Source: Isochrysis galbana (lineage: Eukaryota > Haptophyta > Isochrysidales > Isochrysidaceae). Taken from it: DNA of 64,000 nt. Shown here piece after piece: positions 20,359 through 30,956 of the stretch. The position numbers were made by a program, and so were the translations under genes. The first letter of the stretch is position 1; every line of letters starts with the position of its first letter. Below the pieces are notes generated by a model. That model was not told the origin of the DNA. It ran no database searches and worked only from the letters and a program-made list of their open reading frames with translations. The stretch spans positions 3,082,984 through 3,146,983 of the forward strand of contig CM030941.1 of NCBI GenBank assembly GCA_018136815.1, read 5' to 3'.

Positions 20359-21312
20359 TTAGAAGCCCGGAGGGATCCATGTGCCAAGGATGTGGTCGTG
20401 CATGAGCATGCCGAGCGAACCCATCATGGCAGCGCGGCCATTGTTGATCTCGACGTTCAGCTTGTGCTTCTTCACCTCCGGGTCGGAGTAGCGCACCCAC
20501 AGGTCACCGGCGACGTCACCCGGCAGCTTGCCCTCTGGCACCTTGCCGAGGCCGCCCTGGTAGAAGGGCCACGTGAAGGCCTCCATGAGGCCAATGAAGA
20601 GGAATATCTGGGCGAGACCGAGCGGCGGGATCTTGGCAAAGCCAGCGATGCCGTTGGGGAGGTCCGAGAACTTGACGCCCGCCGAGGTGGAGAGGTATCC
20701 TGGCCAGCGCAGAACGGACTGCACAAAGTAGCCTGTGCGGAGGCAAGGCGAGCGGGCACTGAGATTAGAAGCAACGAGCCAGCAGCGGGCGAGGGTGGCC
20801 AGATAAGGGAACAACACTGAGCTAGCGCCGTGAGTGATGCGACTCAGCTCGGATGATGCGCATGCGCTGGCGCGGGACTGGCTGAGAAGGCACTGACCAG
20901 TGCACGCAGCCATTGCGATGCGGCCGTGCTTCAGCTCGACGGCGCGGTAGCGAGCAAAGCGCTCGGGCTGCTTGGTGGACTGCGAGGCGGGCGGGAGGCG
21001 GCAGAGAGTTGAGCGAGGCGGCAAGAAGATACATATGTTTACAATGTGCACGCTGTGCTCCACGCGAATGAGGCTGCTGTGACTCAGGCTGGTCTGCAGA
21101 GGAAGCCCGGGGGTGTCGTGGGGGAAGAAAAGGGGGGGGAGAAGGGTGTGCTGTCTCACAAAGCCGAGGGGGTCCCAGTAGCCGAGGGGACCCGTGGCGC
21201 CGAGCTCATTCTCCATCGCCATCAGCGGGGCGGCCGCCGCCCGCTGTGCCGTCGGCACGGCGGCGAGCGGGGCGTGGAGGGCGAGAGCGGAGGCCGAGGT
21301 GAGCGACAGCAT
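20359..21312 (-). CDS. Light-harvesting chlorophyll a/c-binding protein
   Basis: Three exons, complement of 21160-21312, 20898-20979 and 20359-20732, give 202 residues. Introns are GT-AG (20980-21159 phase 0; 20733-20897 phase 1). The protein binds chlorophyll and carotenoid in the plastid antenna. ENELGATGPLGYWDPLGF is the conserved N-terminal stretch of FCP-type proteins. ERFARYRAVELKHGRIAM is helix 1 with its chlorophyll-ligand Glu and Arg. Helix 2 lies in IPPLGLAQIFLFIGLMEAFT. VEINNGRAAMMGSLGMLMHD is helix 3 with the matching Glu/Asn and Arg. The N-terminus (MLSLTSASALALHAPLAAVP) is Ser/Ala-rich and fits an ER-type signal plus plastid transit, as in secondary plastids. Length is normal for the family. 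A pure GA stretch lies just upstream on the sense strand. Confidence 0.95.
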   Translation of the reverse strand: MLSLTSASALALHAPLAAVPTAQRAAAAPLMAMENELGATGPLGYWDPLGFVRQHTLLPPLFFPHDTPGLPLQTSLSHSSLIRVEHSVHIVNICIFLPPRSTLCRLPPASQSTKQPERFARYRAVELKHGRIAMAACTGQCLLSQSRASACASSELSRITHGASSVLFPYLATLARCWLVASNLSARSPCLRTGYFVQSVLRWPGYLSTSAGVKFSDLPNGIAGFAKIPPLGLAQIFLFIGLMEAFTWPFYQGGLGKVPEGKLPGDVAGDLWVRYSDPEVKKHKLNVEINNGRAAMMGSLGMLMHDHILGTWIPPGF

Positions 21313-21338
21313 GGGAGACTCGCAGAGAAGGCTCTCTC

Positions 21339-21374
<36 letters not shown>

Positions 21375-22350
21375 CCCTCCCTCCCTCCCTCCTCGTTTCA
21401 CCTTCTCTTTCTTCCTCTCCCCGGGTGTGTTCTCTTCTTCTCCTTTCGCTGTGTGGCTCTCTCTGCGCTGTGGGGTCGCTTCATTACTACTCTCTCCGTC
21501 TCTCCCCGCGTCCCTCCGTCTCCCTCTGTCTCCCTCTCTCTCTCTGTTTCTCTTGCTCGCTGTTTCTTTATCTTTCTCTGCGGGGGGGGGGGGAGAGGGA
21601 GAGAGAGAAAGAGGACAACGCCAGAGTAATGGAGGCACACCGCGGTGGGGGACCCCTCGAGTACGTAATAAACTCCCGGTGGAATCGTGTGAGAGAGCGC
21701 TGGTATGTCCTCGGGGGTGTCGGCGGCGTGTGGAATCATGCGGACGGCGGCACGGCCCCGATGGACGGCGCGCGCGGGGGGGGAGAGAGAGAGCCGAAGA
21801 TTAATTCTCTCTCTCTCTCTCGCTCCGCTTTCTTCTTCTTGCTCCTCTCCTTCTCTCACTCGCTCTCATTGGCTTCTCTACGGCGAGAGAGCCGAAGATT
21901 AATCTTCTCTCTCCCCTCGCCTCCGCCCCCCCCCACGCCCCAGCCCCCCCTCCTCCTCTCCCCGGACCCCCCCCCCCCCTCTCTCTCTCTCCGCTTTCTT
22001 CCCCTTCCTCCTCTCCTTCTCTCACTCGCTCTCATTCAGTTGATACGGAAGAGAGGAGGGGACAGATCAGAGGGATGGAGCGAGAGGGGGAGGGGGGCCC
22101 ACCATCTCCCCTCTCTCTCTTCTCTCCTCCTCTCTCTTCTCTCTCTCTCTCTCTCCTCTCCTCTTCTCATCCTTTTCCCTCTTCTCTCTCACTCGCCCTT
22201 TCCTTCATCCCTCCCCGCCCCCTCTCTCTCTCGGAGTCGCCCCCCCCCCTCCCCCCCCCCCGCCTCTCCCCAGCCGCCGGATTAATAATCTCGCCCCCCC
22301 CCCCGCGGCCCTCTCCCGCCCAGAGGCTTTTTTAATAATTCAGACTCCCT
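21313..22350. repeat. CT/GA low-complexity block upstream of the LHC gene
   Basis: CT repeats (about 21330-21372), a G run with GA (21581-21616), and a long C/T-rich segment (21800-22330) that holds two near-copies of CGAGAGAGCCGAAGATTAAT (21782-21803 and 21881-21902). The open frames are shadows of this composition. It forms the 5' flank of the LHC gene. Confidence 0.7.
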
Positions 22351-23059
22351 GTGGGGTCCTCCTCCCCCTCTTTACATTGTACATTTCATCCTCGGCCGCC
22401 TAGATGTTAACTGTTTACTGCCGGAGCATGCCAATGGATGCTTTAAACGACATATTTCGTCCCTGCTCGCCAACGCCTTGACGGGTGCCCATGAGGTGCT
22501 CGGGGAGCCTCAGGGACATCCTTCCCCACATTCCCACCCATTCACAACACAATAGGTCGAGATTGCCCGGATGGGCCGTCAGTGCGTAAGCTTACAGTCC
22601 ACAGTCTGTGCGGAGCTTACACTTACAACACTCACACATCACAGTACTTACATCAGTACTAACATCAGCTTACGCTCTAAAAACAAAACCCATCATAACT
22701 ACTAACAACAAGTATATTGCTACTACTCGTCTACTCGTCTTCGGGCTCGTCGACGATCATCTCCAACTCCCCCACGGCAGCAGCGCACTCTGCACTCTCC
22801 CAATCTTCCACAACAAATTGTTGTAGGGCGGTCAAACAGTGTTTTTTTATAAGGGGTGAAAAATGACCATCTCAGAATTGAGGAAATTCAAGGATTTTTT
22901 TCGGGAGAAAGTTCCCAATACACCCCACTAGCACATATCCGGGGCCCATTAGGACCCGGACCCCCCCCTTGGGCCCCCACAACCACAACAAAACGTAATC
23001 AAAAACTGACAAAAGACGCTAAAATCGCAAAGGCTTAAAAAGCCCAACTTCGAACCGAT
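22351..23059. other. Gene-free spacer
   Basis: AT-richer than its surroundings. Apart from GGGCGGTCAAACA at 22827, which resembles the start of repeat E, I see nothing that recurs in the window. Confidence 0.45.
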
Positions 23060-23760
23060 GCCGGGCGCGCTGCGTGGCCGTTTTCGACGATCCATCCGGA
23101 TGGCGGACCCCACCAGATACCATATACGCATATGCGTTCGGTGGGCTAGGGAAGTTGGGCGGCGTTTGGGTGCAACCGCGCGTGGTACTGATGAAGTGGG
23201 GTTGCCCCCGCGGCTATGGGAGGAGTCGGCTTTGGGTCCGACTGTGGGTCCGCTCGCTTACGCGAGGGCGGCTGAGGCTGTTGGGAGGATGGAGGTGGAG
23301 CTTGCCTTGCTTCATGGGGGTGCTTCCCTTTGGGGCCGGCCGCCTCAGCGTATGACTTCTGTGCAGTGTTGTTGAGAGGGTTGGAAGCCGTAAAGGCCCC
23401 AAGAATTGTTTGTTGTGTGTAGTTGTCAGAGCAAGGCTGATCTCACTCTTGGAGATTGCCTGCGAGGGCGCGCCGGCAGCTAGCGCGGAACGCGGTTCTT
23501 GTGGGGAGCTCATGGAGCTTTCCTCGGGGTTGACTACGGGCATGGTGATCGACGCACGACGCACGACGCACGCACGGAGCACGGAGGGCGCGGAAGTGTG
23601 GAAGGAGGCTTGTGGGAGGTGGTGGCAGGCGACTGGGGGTGGCTCAGGCGCGTGCTTGGCTTGTATTGACTCGTTGACTCGGGGTATAGACTCGGGAACT
23701 CGGGGGGACTCGCTTGGGAACACGGTGGGACTCGACGAAGTTGCTACAAAAATCACTCAC
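23060..23760 (-). pseudogene. Retroelement ORF1-like fragment
   Basis: Minus-strand frames contain MPVVNPEESSMSSPQEPRSA and LAAGAPSQAISKSEISLALT, which parallel the ORF at 30378 (LAAGAPPRLVSQEETSFAPT). After a frameshift comes a QKSYAEAAG-type stretch that parallels 42236 (NNSQKSYAEAAG). This joins two motifs found separately elsewhere, so the fragment is a degenerate gag/ORF1-like region. No zinc knuckle or catalytic domain is seen. Confidence 0.45.
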
Positions 23761-23814
23761 AAGAAACCAAAAACCAAAATCCTTGGGCTCTGAAAACTAA
23801 CGTAAACACTCCGG

Positions 23815-24560
23815 AATCATACGATAAACAAACCCCTCCCCGCGCGGCGAAGGCTGAAGTCGCGATCGCTCGTCATGCGCGAAGATATACGGAAAGAGAG
23901 CGCATAACTACGCCACCGAAGGGTTCGAACTATCGTTAAAGTGAAACTCGTCCGCTGAAGCCAGCGCGGAGGGTCGAGGAGAGATCCAAACTCGCGCGGG
24001 GGGAGAAGGCGATGTGCGGAGAGACCTTCTAGACAAGCGACGAGCAAGGGGCGACGAAACAAGACGCGAGACGCGAGGCGCGTGCCATTCGTTCTTCCTT
24101 TCTTTCATCGAAACCGCGACGAAACTAACATTAAACGTCGGTGCCCCCTCCGCGAGGATCGCGAAGAAGAACGGACGAGATGGAGGCAATCATCGAAGGA
24201 ACCGCGAGAGGAATCGAAGCGAGGGGGGGGGAGAACAACGACGGCCGGAGGAAACGAACCGCGCGCGGGGGAGAAGAGAACCTCGCGCGGGGGGGGGGGG
24301 GGATTAATATAACGGCCGGAGGCGACGGACGGCACGCCGAGGGAAAGAACCTGCCGCGGGGGGGGCGAGGGACCGAGGGCACGGCGGGGCCGCGGGGGGG
24401 GGCGAGGGACCGAGGGCACGGCCCTCGAGGGCGCGAGGCCGATCTCGGAGCGAGATCGCGTCCTTTCCCTCGCGGAGCGCGGAGCGCGGAGAGACCGGGG
24501 ATCGGGAGCGGTCGGCGCGCGCTCCATCGCTCGAACTATAACAATAGTTTTATCCGCATC
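23815..24560 (-). mobile_element. Repeat H copy
   Basis: On the minus strand it starts with the hairpin AACTAT-TGTT-ATAGTT, then CGAGCG and ATGGAGCGCGCGCC, and continues through long blocks shared with 39820-40440 in opposite orientation (for example ATTAAACGTCGGTGCCCCCT). The ATG opens a proline/arginine-rich frame (MERAPTAPDPRSLRAPRS), likely an ORF1 remnant. No TSD was found. Confidence 0.6.
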
Positions 24561-25396
24561 ATCTAGGATGAATGCGACACCCCGGCCGGTGCACGAGATT
24601 TGCTTCCATTTTCCCGAGAGGACCGGTAGTCTCTTTTCCCATCTCAACGTGGATTTCTGTTTCTTCGTTTTCCTCATTGCGAGGAACGCTTTAGTGGTCT
24701 TTTGGCAGTTCTATGGGAGGTCCCCCCTGCATCGCCCGTTAGGTTCGTCTCCCCTCCTCCCCCTCCCCGGCGGGGGTCTCCCCTCCTCTCTCCCCTCGCC
24801 CCGTTCCTTCCCCGAGTGCTCCCGCCTTGAGTTTCCGTTTCCGGCCTCGTTTCATCCCTCTTTTTTCCCGCGTGTTTTCCTTTCCCCCCGCGCGCTCCTT
24901 CTCCCCGTGAGTGTCTTACCATCTTTTGGTTGCTCCTACGCTCAGCGCCCCCGCTCGAGCGTCGAGCGCTCTCGTGCCCCTTCTGGTCTGCCTGCGTGCT
25001 CCATGCTCGTCCCGCCCGTCCTCATGCTAGCTGAGGCCGACCCCTCGACCTCGCCCTTGCCCACGCGTACCTCCCCTACCAGTGACCCTTTGTCCCCTAT
25101 GCTCCCTTCGTTCTGTACCACTCATGTTAATACCATCCACAGCCCTTCCACTTCATCACATGCACCAGCCACAACCTCACAACGGCCCGCACAAACACAA
25201 TGAGAGAGAGGGAGAGAAGAGAGAGAGAGGGAGCAGAAGAGAGAAGAGAGAGAGGCCCGTCGCCTCTTCCTTTGTGAAGAGGATCTTTACCTACTTAGTA
25301 AGTTAGGAGGCGCACTCGGCAGCTTGCACTCATACAGCCGCAACAAGAGGTAAGAGGCGCCGCACGATTCCACCGTGCCCTCGTGGCACAGTGCGC
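24561..25396. other. Spacer with Pro/Ser-rich open frame and GA tract
   Basis: An open frame at 24568-25203 (+) encodes a Pro/Ser/Leu-rich sequence without domains. AGAGAGAGGG repeats lie at 25201-25255. It may be retroelement ORF1 debris. No host gene recognised. Confidence 0.4.
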
Positions 25397-26612
25397 TCAC
25401 GCTAGTGAGCACTTGGTTCCCGCCGATCCATCACCGCACTCCACACAAGACGGTGCATGCCGCGCTGCTGCGCGTGCTGTGATTCCGAGTCGGACATCAA
25501 TCGGCTGAAGACCCGGTTGGCCAGTCAGCGCGAGCCCGCATATCGCGTAATGCGTATGCAACACGTCTGGGTAGGCCCCCGCGTGCTTGGAGATGCCGCC
25601 AACAGCAAACTGGCATGAGTTGCAAAAGGTACACAGAGCGTCGCCGTGGATCATCTTCGGAACTCCGAGCAGGGCAAGCGACGCGCCAATCCAAAATGAA
25701 TAGCACGTGTCCTCGTCCTTGCCGGGACGGCCTTGGAAGCCACCGACTTGTCGTCCCATGCACCAGCCAATGGTTGCCTCGGGCCTCGGCAAGCGGTCCA
25801 GGGTCCCCATCAAGGCGAGCGCCGCTAGTCCGGTGTACCTGCGGCCGGACGGCAAAGAGAGATGAGCAGCAGTCCCGGCCAAGCTCGGATGTGAAGGAGG
25901 CCCAACGGGCGCGAGAGGCAGCCAGGCAAGCGCATGATGCGCAGGCGTCTTGGTGAGGCATGGGACCGAGCGCGCACGTCGAGCCGCCGTGGGACTCCTG
26001 GCCCGGCCCCAGTCCGATGCCCCCATCATAGCAGCGGGAAGAAAGGACATACTGCGTCGCCTTCTCCACGTCGATGGCCGAATCTCGTGGTACGCTTCCG
26101 CCATGGAGCATCGACACAACAGCAGCAGCGCAGAACAGAAATCGCATGTCCGACTCACCGCCCAAGTAGGCGCAGAAGCAGCCGTCGTCCTGCTGGAGCG
26201 AGGCGACGAAGGCGAGCACCCGCTCGGAGTTCACGCCGGTCAGGTCATCGCCCAACGTCAGAAGCACTGCGAGCGCAGTATACGTCATCGCGAGGTGCGC
26301 GCCATCATACTCTGAGGTTGACGGCGATCCGGCCGGCATGTGCGGAGCGCCGAGGAAGGCCGAGCCGCGGAAGCCGCCAGCGCGTTGGGGCGGGAAGTGG
26401 CGATCGTCGACTGACGGTACCAGCTGAAGCGAGTACACCCATCTGCGCACCCGCTCCGCATTGATAGAGCCGAGCTGGCCGAGGGCGTCGAGCCCCACCA
26501 CGCAAAAGTAGGCGAGGGAGAGCCGGTTGGTGTCCAGTGAAGCGTAAGGCGCAGGCAGGCTGTCGAGGTAGCGGAGGAGGAAGCGGGCGTGCTTGGATGC
26601 CTCGAAGCTCAT
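25397..26612 (-). CDS. PGGT1B: Geranylgeranyltransferase type I, beta subunit
   Basis: Two exons, complement of 25978-26612 and 25397-25838, with a GT-AG intron of 139 bp in phase 2, give 358 residues (human about 377). The enzyme attaches geranylgeranyl to the CaaX cysteine of Rho/Rac-type GTPases in the cytosol, with the alpha subunit shared with farnesyltransferase. The alpha-alpha toroid is clear: LDTNRLSLAYFCVVGLDALG, YDGAHLAMTYTALAVLLTLG, SLQQDDGCFCAYLGGESDMR and GPGQESHGGSTYTG (across the splice). Zinc ligands are Asp255 and Cys257 in DTCYSFW and His306 in LHTHYAICGL. WCMGRQVGGFQGRPGKDEDT matches type I rather than Rab GGTase. The C-terminus after about residue 325 is poorly conserved. 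The gene is divergent from RGP1. Confidence 0.95.
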
Positions 26613-27239
26613 CGGCGCACGCGGGGTCGGGCGTGAGGTGCAGGTGCAGGGGGGGTGGGGGGAAGGGAAGGGGGGAGGGGGGGGGGGGGGAGGGGGGACG
26701 AGCAGAGGAGATCTGTGGGGCGGTCCGTCGACTGGTTGTGAGATCAGATATAGCTTCCACCTTCTTATTTTTGGCAGCGATGTTGTCTCATCATCGATTA
26801 CCATAGAAGGCCCTGAGCCCAATCGTTGGATGAGTATTCGCATTACTGACGATATCATATTGTCATAGTGGATACGTAGATACGCATGATTCTCGTCCAG
26901 AATGGGAACGTGCAGGCTGCCAGTAACCCAGTAAAGATTCCGATGGATACAGAATTTTACACTTAGTACTCTCTGGCTCCCCTCGCTCCTTCCTCCCGCC
27001 CTTTTCGACTCTCTGTGCTGCCTGCCTGCCCCTTCTCCCTCTCCCTCTCTCGTCATCGCTCCTTCTCCCTTCTCCCTTCCCCCCCTCTCCCCCTCTCCCT
27101 CTCCATCTACGCCCCCCTTCCCTCCCTCTACCCCCGGCCTGCTTCCGACTACTCCCCCTTCCCCAGCCCTTTCTCCCTCTTCCCACCCGCCTGCCTTCCA
27201 CCCCTCCCCACCTTACCCTCTCCCCTCCGGGAAGACCGC
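26613..27239. promoter_or_regulatory. Divergent promoter region, PGGT1B / RGP1
   Basis: 627 bp between two start codons facing apart. Immediately before PGGT1B the sense strand is C/T-rich, including a run of 12 C (G run at 26679-26690). The 240 bp before RGP1 are almost pure C/T. No TATA box is placed with confidence. The frame through the CT tract upstream of RGP1 is open but has repetitive Pro/Ser/Leu content and reads as untranslated leader. Confidence 0.5.
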
Positions 27240-28673
27240 ATGGCCGAGGCCTCCTCTCTCTCCGCGTACGACCGGTTGGCGGTGCGCGCAGCCTCGTGGG
27301 CCTTCGAGCCAGGACTCCCGCTCTCATGCGAAGTGGCCATGCACGCGGGCAGCGCTGCCGACGAGCGCTGGCTCGAATGGCTGAGCGCTCAGCTCTGTGG
27401 CTTCCTCTACTGTGGCGATCACGACGAAGAGACGCCGGGGGACGGGACTGCGCTTCCCGACGAGAGGCAGCGGTCCGCCGCCGGCCGCTCCTGCTTTCTC
27501 GCCTCCGCCCCCCACGTTCTTCTCGCGGGGCGCAGGCTTCTCCCGGAGGAAGAGCTTGTCTTCAACGTCGGTGGCATGCTGCCCACAGGACTGCCTCCGA
27601 GCCATGCCGGCAACGGCGTGAGCATCGAGTACTTCATGGTCGTGACGGCGCGGATGATGCGCCCTCCAGCAAAGGGGAAGACAGAATGGAAGCGTGGAGC
27701 CATCCACAGGCTCAGCCTACCTCTGCTCGTGCTGCTGAGTGCAGCGCGCGGCTTGAGCCCTGCCGTTTCAACCCGGCTAAAACACCCGAGTTGGCAGGAG
27801 GGGTCCAAGTCTACACTGTGCAACGTCGTCGCCTGCTCCATCGATTGTGTCAACGTCCACTTAGAGGACGCCGCAGAGCGTTCCGGCGCCCTGCCGGCCG
27901 ATGCGACTGCCCATATGGGCTGGATTCTAGACCGGGGTGTCGGCAGTACCTTGTCGAACATGGGGCGGGAGGCAGGGTTGGGCTCCTCGTTTGATGCGGA
28001 GCAGCGCGAACAAGATGAGGAAGAGCCGGAAGAGTCAGCAGGCGCAGAAGTCGAGGAGCGCCCGTGCGGCCAGGGCGCATGCGCACAAGCTACCGGCTCC
28101 AGGGACAGCAACGCTATTGACATGGCGCAACGTGCGAAGCGCTTCCTGGTGGCGGTTGATGGCACGCCGCTTGCGTCCATCTCATTGCTGGACGGAGCGG
28201 TCCACCAAGTTGGCGGCGTCATACATGGAATTGTGCGCTTTGAGGCCCCCCGAGCAGGAGCCCTTGCCGCCGCAGATGCCAGAAGTCTCTTCTGTCGAAG
28301 TTTAGACGTCACGCTGGAAATTGAGGAGGAGTTCGGAGACGCTATGCGAGCTTGTGAGGGAGGGGATGCGCCCTTGCGCGCCTCAGCAGTGGTGAGCTCG
28401 ACCACGGTACCAGCAGGGCCTGTTGTCTCCGCTAGCTTTGAGCTGCTCATCCCCAGGCATATGCCTCCTGCCTTTGAGTCCCCGGCGGTGACGGTGCGTT
28501 GGCTCGTCCGCTTCCGCTTCCATCTTGTGCGAGGTGAGGCCTGCACACACAGCTCCTCTAGTCAACTTGACTGGACGATGCCACTGAGGATCATTCCATC
28601 AAATCGCCCGTCCCTCCGGCCGCCTCCTTTCGTCGTTCCACCCAGCCAGACGACCTTCCTCTATGACCCTTAA
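27240..28673 (+). CDS. RGP1: RGP1-like Rab6 exchange-factor subunit
   Basis: A single exon of 477 residues. Rgp1 pairs with Ric1 to activate Rab6/Ypt6 at the Golgi. Family marks: LPPSHAGNGVSIEYFMVVTA (like the PPSYRG...Y.Y.V.. strand), IHRLSLPLLVL, RFLVAVDGTPLASISLLDGA (the 'F.L.I.G..L..L.L' repeat), HQVGGVIHGIVRFEAP, CRSLDVTLEIEEEF, VSASFELLIPRHMPPAFESP and VRWLVRFRFHLVRGEA, then MPLRIIPSN. The arrestin-like two-domain layout is complete, with an acidic insertion (DEEEPEESAGAEVEE) between the halves. The start was chosen at the first ATG after the CT-rich leader. Confidence 0.82.
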   Translation: MAEASSLSAYDRLAVRAASWAFEPGLPLSCEVAMHAGSAADERWLEWLSAQLCGFLYCGDHDEETPGDGTALPDERQRSAAGRSCFLASAPHVLLAGRRLLPEEELVFNVGGMLPTGLPPSHAGNGVSIEYFMVVTARMMRPPAKGKTEWKRGAIHRLSLPLLVLLSAARGLSPAVSTRLKHPSWQEGSKSTLCNVVACSIDCVNVHLEDAAERSGALPADATAHMGWILDRGVGSTLSNMGREAGLGSSFDAEQREQDEEEPEESAGAEVEERPCGQGACAQATGSRDSNAIDMAQRAKRFLVAVDGTPLASISLLDGAVHQVGGVIHGIVRFEAPRAGALAAADARSLFCRSLDVTLEIEEEFGDAMRACEGGDAPLRASAVVSSTTVPAGPVVSASFELLIPRHMPPAFESPAVTVRWLVRFRFHLVRGEACTHSSSSQLDWTMPLRIIPSNRPSLRPPPFVVPPSQTTFLYDP

Positions 28674-29249
28674 GGGAGATCCTAGCCTGCGACCTTCGTT
28701 GGGCGAGGTCGAGCAGGCCGGCTTGAGTATCGCTGCCCTGCAAGGTTGCACAGCTCACTGCAGAGGACCCTTAGGCGATGCTGCAGCGGAGAGAACAATG
28801 CGTAACATGCAACGTAGGTCGACGCGGCGAGTTGAGGTCACGCAGGTAGGCCCCAGAATGAGGTTCTGAAGATTGGGCTGGGCGTCATTAGGCGTCAAGG
28901 GTATAGGGCCATGCAGTGGTACATACACGGGCTGGCGCTGACAGTTACACCTCGTTCATCGTTCATGCCTTTTATGACCGAGCATGTACTTTCACAAATC
29001 ACACTGGCAAACGTATCCGCCGCTAACAACAAGCGTAAAGAAGCAAGCCTGGACGACCCGGCAGAGCCGGGCCCGGAGATACGCACAACGAGAGACGGCA
29101 CATATTACTCTTTGCGCAAAGGCACATGGTACGAAACCGAACTTTCCTATCTAGGTAGCCCGATCATAGACGACATAATTAACGGAACACCAGACGATCT
29201 AGATCCCTCCCCACCAGCTAAATGGGGGAAGGGATACAAATCTCAAATC
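28674..29249. other. Spacer with a short uncertain ORF
   Basis: An open frame at 28911-29276 (+, about 121 codons) contains TYYSLRKGTWYETELSYLGS and PIIDDIINGTPDDLDPSPPA. It reads like protein rather than GC shadow and YLGSPI faintly recalls a non-LTR reverse transcriptase strand, but the match is too short to call. Its end overlaps repeat E. Confidence 0.35.
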
Positions 29250-29535
29250 TTGGGCGGTCAAATAGGGGCTTTTTGACTACTAGTAGTAAGGGTTGGGCTG
29301 CATTTTTTGACCGTGGCGCGATGCCCAATAAAAAACCTCTAGGGGGGCCACCTGCCAACACTACGAAAATCTTCGCCAAGAAATGGTGCGATTCGCCCCC
29401 CCCCCCCCCCCCTTCCGTCACGCGAGCTCACGCTCTACCCGTAAAAAATTTGCGGTCGCGCCCGCGGGGGGATCGGTTCCTTTATATCTAAGCTCTAAGA
29501 TACATTCGGCATTTGATTCCCGCCCAATGCTGTCG
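29250..29535 (+). repeat. Repeat E
   Basis: Same order of blocks as 19460-19755 (minus). A C run of 16 sits at 29397-29412. It ends near GCATTTGATTCCCGCCC. Confidence 0.7.
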
Positions 29536-29837
29536 GAGCGAGGCTCGTTTCCTCTTTGGAAACGAGTCGCGAAGGCGCACCGGCGGCTAGCGCGGCGCGC
29601 AGTTCATCCGGGGAGCCCGGAACGGTCTCATCGGGAGAACGGGGATGTTGTATCCAGGCTCTTTGGCAAGAATGTTTCGGCCTGAATACGAGCCTTCTTC
29701 GTTATCTACCGTCTTCTAGGTTCGTCGTGGTCGCTCCAGGCGAGTTGATTCGGATTCTCCCTGGGCTCAAGTTCGGGTTCGCCGATTTTCGTCTCGAAAA
29801 TCGAAGAAGTTGAATTTTATTGTTACCTGGAATTAAC
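29536..29837 (-). pseudogene. ORF1-like fragment and 3'-type repeat
   Basis: The minus strand at about 29536-29640 encodes a stretch parallel to residues near the start of the ORF at 30378 (SPDE..PGSPDEL..ALAAGAP). From 29740 the sequence resembles 39545-39665 (GATTCGGATT, GTCTCGAAA). These are retroelement pieces. Confidence 0.4.
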
Positions 29838-30170
29838 TTGTTGAGGGTGGAACCAACTTGTTCACGACTTGTTCAGGCGGGAACCAACTTGTTCGGTGAG
29901 TGGAGCTAACTTGTTCGGTGGTTAAAACCAACTTGTTCGATGAGAGGTCAACATGTTGAGAGGTCAACATGTTGAGAGGTCAACATGTTGAGAGATCAAC
30001 ATGTTGAGAGGTCAACATGTTGAGAGGTCAACATGTTGAGAGGTCAACAAGTTGAGAGGTCAACTTGTTGAGGGGTCAACATGTTGAGAGGTCAACTTGT
30101 TGAGAGGTGAACATGTTGAAAGGTCAACATGTTAAGAGGTCAACTTGTTGAGATGTGAACTTGTTCAGGT
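29838..30170 (+). repeat. Minisatellite with palindromic CAACATGTTG core
   Basis: A 16-bp unit GAGGTCAACATGTTGA repeats about fourteen times from 29945 to 30165, with variants carrying CAAGTTG or CAACTTG. It is preceded by longer degenerate units containing AACTTGTTC. Every unit contains a 10-bp palindrome, so single strands could fold at each unit. Confidence 0.9.
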
Positions 30171-30377
30171 TGTCTGGTAGCTTGTTGTTTGGCACGTGTA
30201 GCGCCTGTTGGTGACCTGCAGCCCCCTGAGTACCCCAAGCCCCGAGTCTTCCGAGTCATCCTTTCGAGTCTACGAGTCCCTACGAGTCCCAAGTAAGCGG
30301 TATCTGCTCGCCGCGCCCTATTCTACGTCCTCCGTCCCTCCGATTCGCGTTCCGTGCCACTCTCCCGTCCGTTTCTC

Positions 30378-30956
30378 ATGCCCGTCATTTGCCCTCCCCG
30401 TTCTCCCGATGAGCCCGTTCCGGGCTCCCCGGATGAGCTGAGCGCCGCGCTAGCCGCCGGTGCGCCTCCGCGGCTCGTTTCCCAAGAGGAAACGAGCTTC
30501 GCTCCGACAAGCACAAAATCGGCGCTCGCGCCTTCGGCCGTCGCCCCTCCGAGTTTCCAAGGTGGAGAGGACCTTTCACCCCCCGCCCAAGAGTCACCCA
30601 ATACTCCATCCGAACCAGAGCCACCCAAGCCACCCCAAGCCGAGGTTGGAGCTCCAAAGAGCTCCGCCTCCCTCCTTGAAGAACTCCTCCTTCCAGCGCC
30701 ACCCAAGTCCGCCCAAGTGGCGCCTCCGCCCACCGAAGCCGTGCCACCCCCGTGGGGCCCCGACTTCACTCCCCTCACGGGAGCGGGCATTGCACCACCC
30801 GCAGCCGAAGACCCACCACCGGTCTTCGCGCTGCTTTCCTTCGCCGATCCGTTGCCCAGTGTCCATTCCTCCCTCGCTCCCTCCGTGGTGAGCGCGGCGG
30901 ATGACGCCGCCTCCGTGCGATCGGTTCCCCCGTTCGACCCCCCGCCACCGAAGTAA
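30378..30956 (+). CDS. Proline-rich ORF1-like retroelement protein
   Basis: 192 residues from the ATG MPVICPPRSPDEPVPGSPDE. It is related to minus-strand fragments at 23500 and 29600, which makes a retroelement ORF1 the likeliest identity. The sequence is Pro/Ala/Ser-rich (PPKPPQAEVGAPKSSASLLE, SADDAASVRSVPPFDPPPPK) with no zinc knuckle, coiled coil or RNA-binding fold visible. It stops 111 bp before a repeat B insertion. A host gene of unknown function is possible. Confidence 0.4.
   Translation: MPVICPPRSPDEPVPGSPDELSAALAAGAPPRLVSQEETSFAPTSTKSALAPSAVAPPSFQGGEDLSPPAQESPNTPSEPEPPKPPQAEVGAPKSSASLLEELLLPAPPKSAQVAPPPTEAVPPPWGPDFTPLTGAGIAPPAAEDPPPVFALLSFADPLPSVHSSLAPSVVSAADDAASVRSVPPFDPPPPK

Noticed and set aside
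20359-20820. Plus-strand ORFs opposite the LHC gene
   Set aside because: Antisense to confirmed LHC exon 3.
21194-22285. 363-codon plus-strand ORF of Ser/Leu/Pro
   Set aside because: It is antisense to LHC exon 1 at its start and otherwise CT dinucleotide repeat.
27419-28546. 375-codon minus-strand ORF opposite RGP1
   Set aside because: Antisense shadow of a recognised gene with high third-position GC.
29945-30165. CRISPR array
   Set aside because: The repeats are contiguous 16-bp units without spacers, in a eukaryotic context.
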